From: Trachelipus rathkii
Lineage: Eukaryota; Arthropoda; Malacostraca; Isopoda; Trachelipodidae
Length of the DNA stretch: 64,000 nt
Direction of reading: 5' to 3'
Assembly: GCA_015478945.1 (NCBI GenBank)
Contig: JABUQX010088693.1
Coordinates: 30,001 to 94,000, forward strand
Part shown: positions 41,501 through 55,900 of the stretch, piece by piece
Position numbering within the stretch: the stretch's first letter is position 1
Layout: every line of letters begins with the position of its first letter
Made by a program: the position numbers and the translations under genes
Notes under the pieces: model-generated
What the model was told of the DNA's origin: nothing
Databases searched by the model: none
What the model saw: the letters and a program-made list of their open reading frames with translations, nothing else

Positions 41501-44500
41501 AGTAGGATGTGGAGATCATAGAGTAAACAGTGACGATAATAATGGTATCGAGTATTATAGGAGTGTAAGAGGTATAGGGGTATTAGGTGAGAGGAATAGT
41601 AGAGTGATAAGAATAGTAGGGTATAGTAGGTGAATGGATAACTAATGGATAGTTGTATTATATATGATAGGTAGTGAAAAATATTTAATAGATAATTAAT
41701 TATATATTAAATAATTGTTTACCATAAAAATTGATGAATGTGTTCTTTGGCAATGTATAGAAAATAAGACGCGCAGACAGTACAGAGTGGGTTAGTAAAT
41801 GTTCAAATATGTACGAAGATCTTTAGGGATCAACATAGCGCAGAGGAGTTATAAGAAATCATAGAGTCAGTCTATTCATATTACATAATTGGGTAAAGTA
41901 TATCAGTATATATTATTAGATAATATTAATATAATATATTATAAAAATATGATCTAATATGATATATATATTAATAGATTATAATATATATTTAATATAA
42001 TTATATTAATATATATAAGAGATATGTAGAGAAATGTTGAATATATTCATACGATATATAAGTGTGATAAATATATTATACAATTGATGACGTACTTGAC
42101 GTGAAAATTAAGAAGTAGAATATACAAATTGCTCACATGACGGTGTAAAAAAAGTGAGGAAATGTGGTCTGAGATTAAACCTAAGTGATAAAACAAATAT
42201 TATGAAAGATGTATTAGAAAATAGTGATGGTACGGACTGAGAAACGGTCATAAGGGTTGATGTTACAAAATAAGATAATATAGGTCGCAAGTAGGATAAA
42301 TTGACACCGCGTGTAATAGCAGAGGTTAAAGTTGAAGTTATAGGGTGGAGAAGTAATATATAAAAAGGGGTTGTTACTATATGATAGATGGTAGAGGTAT
42401 ATGAAGAAAATAATATATAGTAGCAGAAGTGTAAGATAGGGAGGCAAATGGAGTATAGGTAGTGCGAGCGGTGCGGCGGAATTTGTATTCCTAGTAGTGT
42501 ACTAACTGTATACCTATATCTCATATATATATATAATGAAGGATATAATTAGTTGTTTCCTGTCTTAAGAGTGAATCCAAACAGAGATGAAGGGGTATTG
42601 TCACATAATATAGGTCATTGTCTGTTTGTTGTTGTTATATTAGGTGGTTGAACGAAGGTTATATCTTTGAATTAGGCTCAAATGATGCCTAAGTGTGTTA
42701 ACGCTAAGTGGTTTTTAAATGAACTATCGCGGTTTAGTGAAAGATTCTCTAAGCTAATTTTGAAAGGAAAGCAACAAATTAATTCAGCAGACAGGTATGT
42801 GTAGCGAAGAGAACATGGGGTAGGAAAAGTGGTGCGGTACTTTCGTAAAAGTGTCTTAAAGATTAAAATATATTAGAGAGGTAAAAGATTGAACCACGAA
42901 AGAAAATTCTTTAAATAAACCACCATTTGCTTTCTAAATTTATCTTTTATGTATACACGATGAACGCAGGAGGCTGTAAGAGTAGACTTAAATATATCGG
43001 ATGGGGTTACAAATAGAATGAGAGTCTTGGTCTAAAGAGATAAGTAGTAGTGAAAGATAGTGGTTACAAATTCATCACCCCTTCCTCAATATCGTTAAAA
43101 GCTCATCCCTGGTTTGTGGTGTAGTGCCTGTGTGACGGGATATTGTCGCAAAGCTGCTGGGTAATGTGTATGAAAAATTTAAGAAATAAATAATCTAAAG
43201 TAAGAACTAAATAAAATAAGAGATGAAAGAGCAAACTCCTCAGAGTTAAATGGGGCAGAGGGAGAGATCGAGAGAAGTGTTGGATTGGATTCTATTTATC
43301 GAAATTAGTTGATAGATAGCTATTTGGTTAGAACTAAATTTTAAGATTGTAAACAATAATCAACTCATAAATTAAGACATATTTATGACAAAGTCAAAGC
43401 ACTGTTTTAGACAATGAACCTCTTCGAATAATGTGGAGTGACTTGGAAAGAGTGAGGCGAATAATTTATAGGTATAGATTCTATCTTAATTTTTAGTTAT
43501 TATACAAGGCTAAATAAATTATTGAACTGTTTATTAAAGTCATTTTTTCTAATAATTATATTATTACTAGTTAGTGAATATTTTTTATTACTATATTATT
43601 GGAATAACTCAAGGTATGGAAAATAAAGGCTAAGTGTTGAATATATATAGTAATAATAGCTACGTAGTACTATTATCTTCACAGGGATACGATGAGAATT
43701 ATATATAAGAATCAGTAAAGTGGTTGTTAGTTCGGTTGTTAAAGAAATTTCTTGTATATTGAAGGTCAGGGTAATACTCGTACAGTAAAGAATTAATCGA
43801 GGGTAAAGATGAAACTATTTTGGTGTTGAAATCACGCTTATTTTAAAACTATAAAAAGTCTATAATAAATTTAATGTGGACAGTAAAATATCAATTTGGT
43901 TTAATCTTAGATTGTATGTTAAGCTATAAAGTAAAAATAACAAATAAATTAAGATAATACATTGAGGAATAGTGTGTAACAATATGAGCATAATCTATGA
44001 GACGAAAATAGTGTGATGTCTAGACTGACTTTTCCTCCATCATTTTTGATCTTAAATCGAGCATATACCCAATGGCGGGCGAATTCAGTCTCAGGAGCGA
44101 TAAAAGTAGTAATAAATTCAGATAGTAAAGTAATCACATAATAATAATAATACTCAATTAATAAGTGAACTCATAATAACCACACGCTTAATTTTTCAAT
44201 CATAATCTAAATAAATTAATAACTTTAGATATGTGAAAAGTAGACATGTTAATGTAAATGGTAATAGATTAAATAATATTGATAATAGGTAATAATATAG
44301 ATTTAATAATAATTAATACATAATCACATAATCAGATGATACATAAATAATTGTAAGGTAATATAATGAGAGTATTATATATGTGAAGTGAAGTGAAATG
44401 AAGTGAAATGAAATTATTTTGAAAAGCTAAGACAAAATTTAATATAATAACAATTGAAAAATAAGGATAGTGGATACTAAATTAGATATTTAATTCAAAT

Positions 44501-47500
44501 ATGATAGGGATCAACTGTGGGGGGAGAATCACAGGTGGAATGAATTTATTCAGAGGCTCCTTATTTCCCAAAGTACACACGCTTATACTTGTCTCAGAAA
44601 TGATAGAACACTGCACTTGTATGCACCCATTATTATAATTCTTAAACCTATTATATATCCTTTACCACTCAAATATAATGTGTTGTTATATATATATTAC
44701 ATTATAAAATTATATGAAATTAACTCAATTTACCTGAAAGGCTATTTTGTGCTATATATATATATATTTACAATATAAACTTATGTTGTGCTTTATTGAA
44801 GACGTTAACTATGATCATATTTAATTATATATGAGTGTGATTAAATTTATCGAAATATTTAATGTTAATTCGTACTCAAAACCATAAATTAATTGTTATA
44901 CTCTATAATTATAAGAATACATTGAATTACATAATATATATTACTAAAAAATATATTTACTCAAATCAATTACTTTACATCTAATTCAAATATAATTATT
45001 ATAATTTTTGAAGTAACTGGATGTATTCGTTAGGTTGTATAATGCAATAATACATCACATATTGAACTCCATAGATTAGTACCAATTGATAAAAATAAAT
45101 CAGATAATAATTAGATAATGATGATATAATAAATAGAAATAATAATAGAATAAGGATATAATGATGAATATTAAAATAAAATAATTTAAGAATGAATAAT
45201 AATAAATAATTGATAAATTAAATTATTTAACACTTATATGATATATTAGAATTATAAATTAAGATAAATATAAAGGGATCTTATTACTTACGATATTATA
45301 AAGTAATAAAATAAATAATTAATTATAATAAATATAATTGAGTTATATATATGATGATGTAGGTTTGAGGATTTATTTAATAATAGTGGAACGATTAAGG
45401 ATGGGCAAAGGTGAATAATAATAAAGAATGGGACAACTGAATAATAAATTTGAAACATCAATAAAGAATAAGAAATAATGAAATAATAATAAACATAGAA
45501 ATAAGAAAAATTAATAAAAAGGTAAAAATGAAAAAATAAATATAAGAAATCCTAAAATGATAATAGGTAATAAAATAATAACGAGGGTAAAATGAAATAC
45601 CTAAATCAGAAGGTGTGCTTTGATACTGATTTCTTACTGTTCTGCTGTGGAATAAGAAATATTTTGGTTGGTGTTCTGTTCATTAAGGCTCTGAAAAAAG
45701 ATGTTAGTAGACGATCTGTTCGGGGGTCTCTTAAGTTCTGGGGATCGCGCAAGTTAGTTGTAGATGTAAATTAGCGTGCTTTGTCAGCCTCTGACGCAGG
45801 TGTGGAGTGTTTTGTTTGAAGTCAGTAAGAGGAGACCCCATTCCTCCGCAGACAATAGGACGGTATAAAGGATTTTTTTCAACAGACTAGAGAAAGATTA
45901 TGGGTAGTAAAATAATTGTGTCTCTGGTCGCCTCGCATTACTTGGTTTAGGTGAAAAAATTACTTAGCTAAAGAGGTCGCAAGGACAATTGGTTTGGATG
46001 AGTGAGAAGATTTTAGTATACAATAATACATGGTTAAGGAAAGCGACGTCGATAGTCATGAAGTATGAGTAAATGTCTGACTTGATATACATTGTGTAAG
46101 TTTTGAGTGGAGATATTAGTGAAGAAAGGACGGTTAGAGATGCATGGAGCTGTAAAAGTCTATTAAGAAATATGCGTTTATGCAGACGAATAAATCGCTG
46201 ATTTGAAAGAGATTAAGATTCATGACAGAGATTGAGTAGTAACTGAGTAGTATTTGGGGTTCCTAGCTAATATTAGGAAGCTTCAGTGAATATAATAAGA
46301 TGGAAAAGAGAAAAAAGTAAGTATATGTATAGTCATAGGATATATATAATTTATTACTAACAATGGAAAGAAGGTAAACAATGTATTTTTAATAAATTTT
46401 GTAATTTTAGCAATGGTAAGACAGTGGTATGATCTCGACAGTCTGCCAACATAGCGGTTGTTTATGACATGCAGTTCTATATAATGTCAGCTTTTCCAAA
46501 TCGATATATTTATTATTGTACCAGTATTTTTAGAATTGATAGTAGCCCTACTAGGCAAGTTCTACGTATTATATTTTGTATGATTAGAAGGTACGGATAA
46601 ATAATAATTTGGTTGCTAAAAATAGTAGACTATTGAAGTATTGTTTCTATTTAAATTATAGATAAATAAGCGGTATATTATAGCAATATCAAAAAACGAC
46701 CCCAGAAGCCACACGATATACATTCATTTATTCATTATTTTTGGTTATATGGTAAAAGATATATATTATGTAGTTAATATTATTTATCTGTCTATGTTAT
46801 GCTTGAAAAGTCAGTATATGTTGGAAAAGTTATGGGAATGGTAAGATGAGATGAATGAAAAATTCAGCTAATATGAGAAGACTTGAAAAAAAGCAATCAA
46901 TTGAGAAGTAGGAGAGAGGATATGAACAGAATCATTAGATATAAAAAGAATAGAAACGATTACAAGAATTGAAATCCCGAGATTACGCCATGTTGGTGAT
47001 GTTTTAATAGTGTTGATTATAAATTGTTTCATTAGTATTAAAAGTCGATATATGAAATTTTCTCCTATGTAAAGTAGTCTATTAATACAAGTTAATGGTA
47101 GTAGTTGGTAAACTTACCTCAAAGCCATATTAATTAATGATTCAAATTAACTAAAAGTATGTATGTCACGATGATCAATATGTTACAAAAAGCTTTTGTG
47201 AAATATTCTAGAATGGAAATAAATAGAAGAGGGTAGGAGGGGCTTTATTTTCTATATTCTGTTAAAAGTTTATCGCGTATAAGCAAATAGAGTGTAGCAT
47301 TCAAGGAATCTTGAGCGTCCTTATTCTAAATCCAAAATTGTGATCCGCTTGAGAAGAATATTGTTGGGAATTAAATATGATTTAGTTAACTGATTGGTAA
47401 ATCAGATGAAATGAGAATAAAAAAGACTGCGAAAAGGGGCAAACATTACTGAAAAATAAATGACGGGTATCATCTCTCTAAAATTTTGGGGTCATAGAGA

Positions 47501-48210
47501 ATCGACCAAATATTGGCCAAGTGGGTAATAGCTGCGCCGGAGTAGGTTCCAGGAGTCGTGTGACACTATAATATTTGCGGACCCGTGAGGGGCGCAAGCG
47601 TGTGTTGCTTGTACGATTTTTATAGGGGTATTGAGGCCGCAGTGGCGATGACCACGTTGGCTTTGCCCTGTCTTGTCGGAAAATATTGTGGGAGAAAATT
47701 CCTGTCAAAAAACAAGTAAATTCAGAAGTATTGAATAAAAGTGTATTTATAAAGAGATGATGTGAAGATAGTAATAGGATATCGAGTGCAAAGCGAGAGT
47801 TTGTCAAGTGATTGTGGTTGGGAGGAATGAAGATTAATATAATACCATCACATTATTTATTAACGTTTTTGTTGAGTCCTGAGCGATATTAACCTCTTAT
47901 ATTTATGTGACTCAACAAGAAGTCATGTGGTGCAGGTTCGTACAAAATGAATAGGAGAAGAATGTTGTGAGAAATGCGTGGATATAACATGTGAGAGAGG
48001 AAAAAAGATATTCAATGAAAGAATAGGGTATGTGAAACTAAAGGGGGATTTTGTCCTCTCAGGAGGACTGTATGTTGAGCGTGTGGACGAATGTTAAAAA
48101 AAAGTATTCGTATTAGTACACGTTCTGCAAATCTCTATGATTAACGATAAATATTCTGACTAATAAAATGTAAATAATAGATAATGTAAATACATCAACA
48201 GATTTTCTAA
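38581..48210. other. Long featureless region, plus strand purine-rich and C-poor in places
   Basis: No recognisable coding relic. The most extreme part is 40,801-41,100, with about five C in 300 bases. Because stop codons on the minus strand need TTA, CTA or TCA on the plus strand, C-depletion thins them and gives long empty minus-strand frames such as 42,108-42,524. I reject those as genes. A minus-strand frame at 47,478-47,807 (109 residues, including RKYYSVTRLLEPTPAQLL) has more balanced composition and sits in a GC-richer patch at about 47,480-47,700, but I cannot assign it. Confidence 0.55.
44382..44414. repeat. Short (GAAGT/GAAAT)n pentanucleotide run
   Basis: gtgaagtgaagtgaaatgaa, then gtgaaatgaaat: six or so 5-bp units alternating GAAGT and GAAAT. 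Confidence 0.8.
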
Positions 48211-48319
48211 CATAATAATAAATAATAATAATAATAATTAATGAATAATAATAATAAATGTATAATAATAATAATAATAATATAATAATAATATATAATA
48301 ATATATAATAAATAATATG
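48211..48319. repeat. Imperfect (ATA)n microsatellite
   Basis: About 105 bp of ATA/TAA units with register breaks. Confidence 0.85.
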
Positions 48320-51300
48320 AATTTATTTACAGGGTTACAAGAATGACGAAGGACGATATACATAGTAATTGGACGTAGACAATTTATCGGGCGACATACT
48401 TGACATATATGGCGTTATGGGAATCAGAGTTCTGGACTCTGAATTATGATTCTGTAAAGTGAGATCAAATGGGTTTGCCCCTCACTTAGGCATTATAACT
48501 ATGATTATACTCACCCACATTTTCTTACGTCATGGTAGTAATTAAGGGATCCTTATTTTCACACGATCAATAAAGAATATAACCATTATAGACAAATAAA
48601 TATCAATAAAAAATGAGTAACCAGACGAATTAGGCCCAAAAGAAAGTCAAAAACAGAGGAAGTCTGCTGTCCAAGAAATAGTGTAGCCTCTTAATCGCAC
48701 GCCCTTCCATCTTCCCCGTACACTTGGGAGTGTGAGCAGGAATCTCACGAGACAGTGAGATGGTAGGCGTAAAGCTCGACGTGTTACCGCGGGAAGCTAG
48801 TGCCTGACCTGTATGTTGAATGTACGGGAATGTGGTGTGGCTTCAATATGTGTGGGCATGTATTAATAGTTCTTGAAGGCATAGATGGAAATTATGACAT
48901 GGGCATACTAGTCTTGAGAAGGAGAAGCAGAAGCAAGAAGCAAAATACCACCTCAAAAAAAGAGTGATATTTCTCACCTTCCGAATCCAAGAATCTTGCT
49001 CAAAATACGATTTTAATATGTATATGTAACGCGATCAAAAAAGACTAATTTTCTCCCAAAAAAATGCAATAATCTTCTCCAGGTTACTCTTTCTCCGTCC
49101 AGGTAAGGGTAAGAAATATCTAGTCATTGTTCGGGGTTGTTCAATGTAAGGAAAGGTCACAGATCCAAACTCTTGCCGTTCTTTCGACTCTTATACACTT
49201 TAGCCTCACTCTAATCTATACAGATGGCAGACAGACATGTGTGGGCTCTGAAGTGGTTCGTTCTGAGCGCGCTAAAATAAGTCCGAAGGATTCACGTTAC
49301 TGGTGTTATCAGCTCCTTGCCTATAATGTCGACATTTAGAAAATTACAGGGGGGATGATCAATACTTTTCTCCGAAAAACTCGGAAATGTGTTGCATGTC
49401 TGAGTCTGATTTCGGGACCGATGATGAAATCATAAAGACTGCAAAAAGAGTTAGCACTCGAGTCATAAAGAGAGTACTTGTTATCTCTCATTCCGAAAAG
49501 TGACGGAGGCGAAAAACAGCATAGAACTCTCCCCAAGATGGAGCGAGGATCTCTGCATGGCAGGTGGGCCCCCGTCGCACTACTGACTGCCTCTCTACGT
49601 CTGCATCCGGGGTCTCTCATCTCTCTCGTGCTCATCTCTCTCTCCTGCTCGTCTGATCCATACTCTTTCCTTGTCCTCTCTTCTCCCATCCTCTCATCTC
49701 CTGGCTCTCAGTGCGTGCTATCAGCATACTCCGTCTCTCCTTTCGAACAGTAAGTTGAGGAGAGAGGGCACGAGATGAAAGGAGGGTGTACAGAGTACAT
49801 AAGGGGGCTGGGACTCCGAATTTGGGGGTATAGTCTAAGAAATACGGCAGACTCACTTTTATCGTAAATGTATGTTGTGAGTCAAACATACATATGATTG
49901 ACGTTGGGGCCGCACTTTCAAATGCTGAGTGGGGTTATGACGAAAGGCTCATGTGTCTGTACATTTAACATATTTGGCGATCTAGAAGTCACATAGGCGT
50001 GGATCGATCATCGAAACCTGTCCTGGCATCTAAATCCGGGCATCAAAAAGAACCAGTCTGCTCGGAGATTTGTTTGGCTTATTGCTGACCATATACAATG
50101 TGCTGTCGGTGCACGCGGGTGAGTAAGTTATATATAAATGCGTACCTCAGTGGATGCGTTTTACAATGACCAATCATGAGGACATGTGGAGAGATACGGT
50201 GTGACGGCGTGACCTGTGCATATCGCATAGTTACTGAGCTCATATAAAGGTACCTAGATCATGTGGGGTAAGCGAATAAATATAGATATATATATAACCA
50301 CATGGACAACTACTAGCACAGCGTTTACACGCGTGTATATGGGAAATAAAGATAGTGAATAACAGCAAACTGAAGTCGTAGCTAATACTCAACGTTCTAG
50401 ACCCCTACCTCAAGGGTCATACTCCACCTCAGCAATATCACAGCCCTCATACCTCATTGACTTCAAGTAAATAAAATAGCTGGGTATAGTTTACTTACTA
50501 CTATCTGAAAGCAAAATATTTCAACAAAATATAAAAATGGTTTCTCATTATTTTTATTTATTTCTTCGCTTTTTGTTCGCTTTTTGCTCGCTTTATATAA
50601 ATACGGAAAAACATACAGCATCAAAATGGTTCTATCAACCATTACAGTTGACTAGGAAAAGCACTAAAGCCACGTATAGTCTACTCCCCACCCTCTGCTC
50701 TGTAATAATTTCAAGAATAATTTCGATTAATATTCGTTATATTTAAAGATAAATATTATCACATTAATCGACCTTTCAGCACTTATTCACTTGCGGGGCC
50801 AGTAAAGTCAATTATCGTTAGTTGATTCGATTCCTGATCCGAATTTATATTACGGAATTAATAATATTTTTATAATTCGAATTTTCATATATAATCCGGA
50901 ACAAAATATAATATAATATAAAAGATAGTTATATATATTATAAATATAGTATGTATAAATATATGAGGATATAAACTATAACTAGAGGAAAGCCCTAGCA
51001 GGTTATAATACTATCAGCCGATACACAACCGTCAAATCAATCAAATATAGAGAGAGAATGTAGAATGAATAGATATATAGATATATAAGTAATAATTATA
51101 GATAGATAATAAAGAAGAGGTAATAATAATAATATAATGATAGTTATGAATATTCCTACAGAATAGGCGTAATGAACGCGAGGCAGATAGTTAAGAAAGA
51201 GACAACGATATAGGCATTAGTCACATTAAAGAATTGAAATTACATATTTTGGAGAACGTCAGGGGACAGAATTTCATGATTGAGATGAAAAAATGAGTCA

Positions 51301-52030
51301 TGGAATAGTAAATAAAATAAAAAGAAAAAAAATAAAAAAGAAACTAAAAAAACAATAAAAATTAAGATAAAAAAAATATAAAATAACAGTTTTATGAGGA
51401 TGATAAGGATGTTGTTTAAATTATAACAATCGAGTCAGAAAGAGATGATGTGTTGTTAATCAGCATTTCATTATGCGATTATTCTTATAAGACAATGAAC
51501 CAGCAGAGTTCGAAGAGAGAAGAGATATAGAGAGAAGAAGATAGTTGGTAATTGAACGAAGTAGTTATAGCGGTATTGAAATTCTAAACCTATAGAATAA
51601 TATATATATTATAATTAGGTATATAATATGTAGATATATATAGTATGATAAGATTATGAATGGTAATAAAGATTAAATAAAATGACTATAAATGTAAAAA
51701 TGGATATATTTTAGTCCTGTGTCGACTTTTATGTATATCAGGTCGGTGCGACTCAGTGTAAATGTGCTTTAACGATCGTGCTCTCTGCTATCTTTCTCGT
51801 CATATACTCAACTATCTCTCCTCATAACGTGACATACTCTCAATGTTATAATATAGTAAATACGATAGTAGTATAGTGAGTTTATAAGTTAATAGAGGAT
51901 ATAAATATAATATTACGCTTAATATGTACATAATAAAATATATATAAATAATAAATATTCCTATACCCTGACGCGTTTATAGTTAAGGGGTAGTTATAAT
52001 AATTAACGTAGATAAGGGATACACTCAAAG
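48320..52030. other. Mixed region with some higher-complexity islands, no gene assigned
   Basis: About 48,650-48,900 and 49,080-50,250 have higher GC and complexity than their surroundings. Opposing overlapping frames occur at 49,127-49,339 plus, 49,336-49,689 minus, 49,478-49,753 plus and 49,632-49,889 minus. None carries a recognisable motif. The 49,600-49,710 part is a CT-rich run, which explains the Ser/Leu/Arg/Glu-rich peptides. Confidence 0.5.
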
Positions 52031-52300
52031 TAAGGATAATAAGATAGATAGGTAATATAGTATATATAAATAATAGATAAGATTATATAGTATAATATAT
52101 ATATAGATATATATAGATAAAATAGGGGTAATATAGATAGGTAATAGAATAGGATAAGTAAGATAGATATAATATAATAGAATATAGAATAGAAAATATA
52201 AGAGTCAAGAGAGATATAGATATATAATATATTATATTATATATATATATTATATATAGTTGAATATATATATAGAATAAAATTAGGAAAAAAGCTCTCA
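52030..52300. repeat. AT-rich tract of TA and TAGATA steps
   Basis: Broken TA repeat mixed with GATA/TAGA units and with very little C on the plus strand. The 72-residue minus-strand frame over it (52,083-52,301) is Ile/Tyr low complexity. Confidence 0.8.
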
Positions 52301-52739
52301 TATAAAACGGTATTATATATTATAATAAGGTCAGTAAACCGAGAGTTTTACTAGATTATTCATATATAAGTATACATAGCCTTATTAGGGAATATTCTTA
52401 TCATATAAACTGAAATTGCTTGATATATTAAAATTATCTAATTTATATAACCTACGTAACATTCCATAAGGCATATTGCACGAGCTCTACTCAAAAAAGA
52501 AGTTATCAATCACATTTCACCATCTTACTCGTAAGGTAGTACAAATTGCTTTCCCAATCCCCAAACATTAATCTGCGCGTGCCTGGTATATTATAAGTGT
52601 TAGGTGTGTTATATACGTTCTATTATTAAATTATAGGTAATCTCAAAACACTTAAGTATCACTCAGTCCCGCTGGCTATATAAAGGCGCATGAATTCTAA
52701 ATCATATAGTATTTATTATAATAATCTTATGATTTAGCA

Positions 52740-52980
52740 TCCTATAATATATATTTATAATTTATAATTATTTTATATTTTCTATATATAATATAATATA
52801 TATATATATAGTTATATATAATATTATTTCCTAGTTTTATATATATAATATAAATATATATTATATATATATATATATATAATTATATATATAATAAACT
52901 ATATATATATATATATAATATATATATATTATATATAGTAATATATAAGTATATATTATATTATAATATTATACTTGAGA
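52740..52980. repeat. Imperfect TA-rich tract
   Basis: About 240 bp of broken TA/TAA repeat, similar in texture to 19,560-19,905. Confidence 0.9.
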
Positions 52981-55900
52981 ATATTCCTTCCTAAAAGTTT
53001 TTATGTATCATACAGAACGTATTTCTTCTAGCGCTCTCGCTCAGTGGTTAACGCCAAAAAGATAACTTTCATATAACATGCTTTATAATTAAATAAAGTA
53101 TGAGAGGAGTAACAATAATGGACTACAAACTTTACCTCATTATAGATTAAGTATACTCTTAATATTTCTCAAATACAATTCAGAGCAGGATTGATGTCTC
53201 GTATAATTTGACTATAGATATATAACTTATCCGTTATACCGAGGTAGAAAGGTATTAAGTTCCAACGGCCGTATGAAATGCCCTATAGATATATTAAACA
53301 TATTTTGTATAAACATAATATTTTTTAAACAAGATTTAAAGATGTACTGCAAATTCAGAATTCAGAGCACCGTCCGCGTCCCCGCGCTCCGATTGAAGCA
53401 GAGAATGCCTGCCATTTTTAATGGGTAAGTAAAGGTTATAATTAATAAGGAGTAAAAGAGGTAGTACTTATAGTTTTTCGGTTTTAATTTTGCATATCGA
53501 TTTATATATTAAATTAATAGTATGTAATAATTTCAAAAAATAGAGAAGGAGAAAAAGATTATCAGTTAACCATTATAACCATTATAAACTTTACAAGCAT
53601 TACATTGTATCTCATGAATGTTAGTCGTGGTAGGAACATTCAGTGAGAGTAGCACATAAGGAGTGCGCAGGGAGGGAATCCTAGATGCTGACCGAAAAAT
53701 AGTCTCAAGGAGTAAAGACTGGCAATAAAAGAAAGACTAATTAGATTGATGTCAATGAAATACAGGCACCGATAAAATGACTACGTGGTTATGAGTATAT
53801 AATATTATTACTAATGAGATAGAAAGTATAAACTAGTTGTAGGTAACATGAGTAGTTTCCAGCCAGACTCGCACAGTACGGAGAAAGAAAACCTGATAAT
53901 AATGATAATACACAAATAAAAAGAGTGATAATAATAAAAATATTATGCATCTTCAGTCTTCACACGTTAACACGTACGCCGTCCCAGCTTAAAATAAAAC
54001 AATCTGTGTATTAGAGCTCCGATGTATATGTGGCAGTCTAGTCCCAGCTCGTGACTCAAGTGAGGTATGCGATACATTAATATTGTCAAAAATATATGGC
54101 ACACAGTAAAGGGCCCCCTAGAGCAGTAGTAGTACGGTATATGGGAAACCGTATATGCATATGATGACAGCATGTGGTATGATGAAAAGATTACAAAGAG
54201 CAACTTTCATTACATTTTGTGAAGATAAATAACTTCAACCAGAAGTAATGATATTACAACAGGTGAAATAATAGATAAATAGGTAAACGTATTAGCGATA
54301 CCGCTACTAGAGATATGCAAAGCAGAGGTGACTGAAAGAAATATCACATATAATAACGTATAGTAACAGGTGACCTTACTAAAACATTGTACCAGAAAAG
54401 AAGTACTGCCATCGAACAGGAACAGGTCACGGGACTGATTATAGAGTAATAAAAAGAACTAGAACATATCAGATACACGTATAAGTACCTAGCAGAAGTA
54501 GGCGCAAGAATGACAGCTGGTCGAAGGGGAAGGCAACAGACATAAAGTTACAGTGACATAACGACTACAATGTTGTACAGCAGTGAAATAGTTGGGGGGC
54601 ACACGATTAAGGTGCAAATTGTGCTCAAGAGATTGACCCCATATCGAACGTGTCACAACAGCACAGCTCGGTACGGAATGATGAAGAACCATAATGACTC
54701 AATGAGGGATAAAGACCCTTCTAACTACCACTTATATGCACATGGATAAGGATAGATATGACTGGATAAATTAGGTGGATCAGAGACAGGAGAGGAGATA
54801 GGAGAGGGAGATCGCTGATGAGAGTATAGAGGTGTGTTATTAACACTCTATAGGAGGAATCATGAAGCAGACGTATAGGGTGAGAGAAGAACAGGAATGT
54901 GTAAGGGCTAGTAAATGGCCGATTGAAGAGGACTCCATTTGCAACATACTTCAGTGTTCGACTTTTGAAGGTTCCTGCCACACAGACTATAACGAGGATT
55001 GGGAAGAAGTGACACGTTGTCGCTAGATGAAAACAGCGTTTGAATGATATGGATATGTGCGCGGAGAAAAACATGGGAGGGCGGTGATTTTTGACTATTT
55101 GTGGATACGACACGTGTGAATCGGGAAGATTCCAAACTAAGAAAAAATCGCTTTCACTAGACAATATATCTACACAGATGTAGGATCGATAAAGAGATCA
55201 GTCTTTTTTCATTTTGTTAAACTAATGAAGAAAACTAACAAGACTGAGATGTGACTATAATCAGACCGAGAATTAGAGTAAGACGGCGAGTAGATAATAT
55301 TTATAAGAACTGGGGCCAAGCCTGCTATTAGGGGCTTACCATAGTAACCGAAGATATGCATATAGGAGGGCGGTGGAGTATAATGTAATAAGCTAGTAAT
55401 ATCAAGTAGGTGAGAATACAGTGGTAGAAAGTAGTATAGACTATAAGCATATCACTCATATGGGAATAGAATAAGTGATTCTACATAAAATAGATAGGTA
55501 ATAGTACTGCATAATGAAAGGCTATATATAGTATATGAGGTCAACTACTACTGAACCACACACTATATACTCTCGAATTGAATCTGTCAAAATGAGCATT
55601 GCGTCTCTTTTCACAGCTCACAAAAAATAACGATGATTGATGGCTGTAAGCCAGCGAAGTAAATTATTTAAAATTGGGCCTGGATCGCGCTGAGAACTGT
55701 GACTACTATGTGAGCACAACAACTTCATGGAATGTGCTGAATCTTAACGATATTATACTACTAGAATGTTCTAATAAATGGACAATTGTGAAGTGCCGAT
55801 GAATTAATTATATTTAAGAGGTTGTCGAAGCGTCTGAATGTCAGACGACTTTCATAAGAAACAGCTGTAGTGAAGAAAGGATGTGTTACCCCAGATGTAT

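Noticed and set aside
42108..42524. 138-residue minus-strand frame
   Set aside because: The plus strand is depleted of C here, which removes minus-strand stops. A second overlapping frame (42,214-42,447) is open for the same reason.
47478..47807. 109-residue minus-strand frame in a GC-richer patch
   Set aside because: Balanced composition made it worth a look, but no domain or flanking exon is recognisable. It is kept only as a note in the region entry.
49081..49115. Splice-donor-like ccaggtaaggg
   Set aside because: A single consensus match with no supported exon on either side is expected by chance.
54721..55164. 147-residue minus-strand frame
   Set aside because: Composition-driven in purine-rich DNA, overlapped by another open register, and without any recognised motif.
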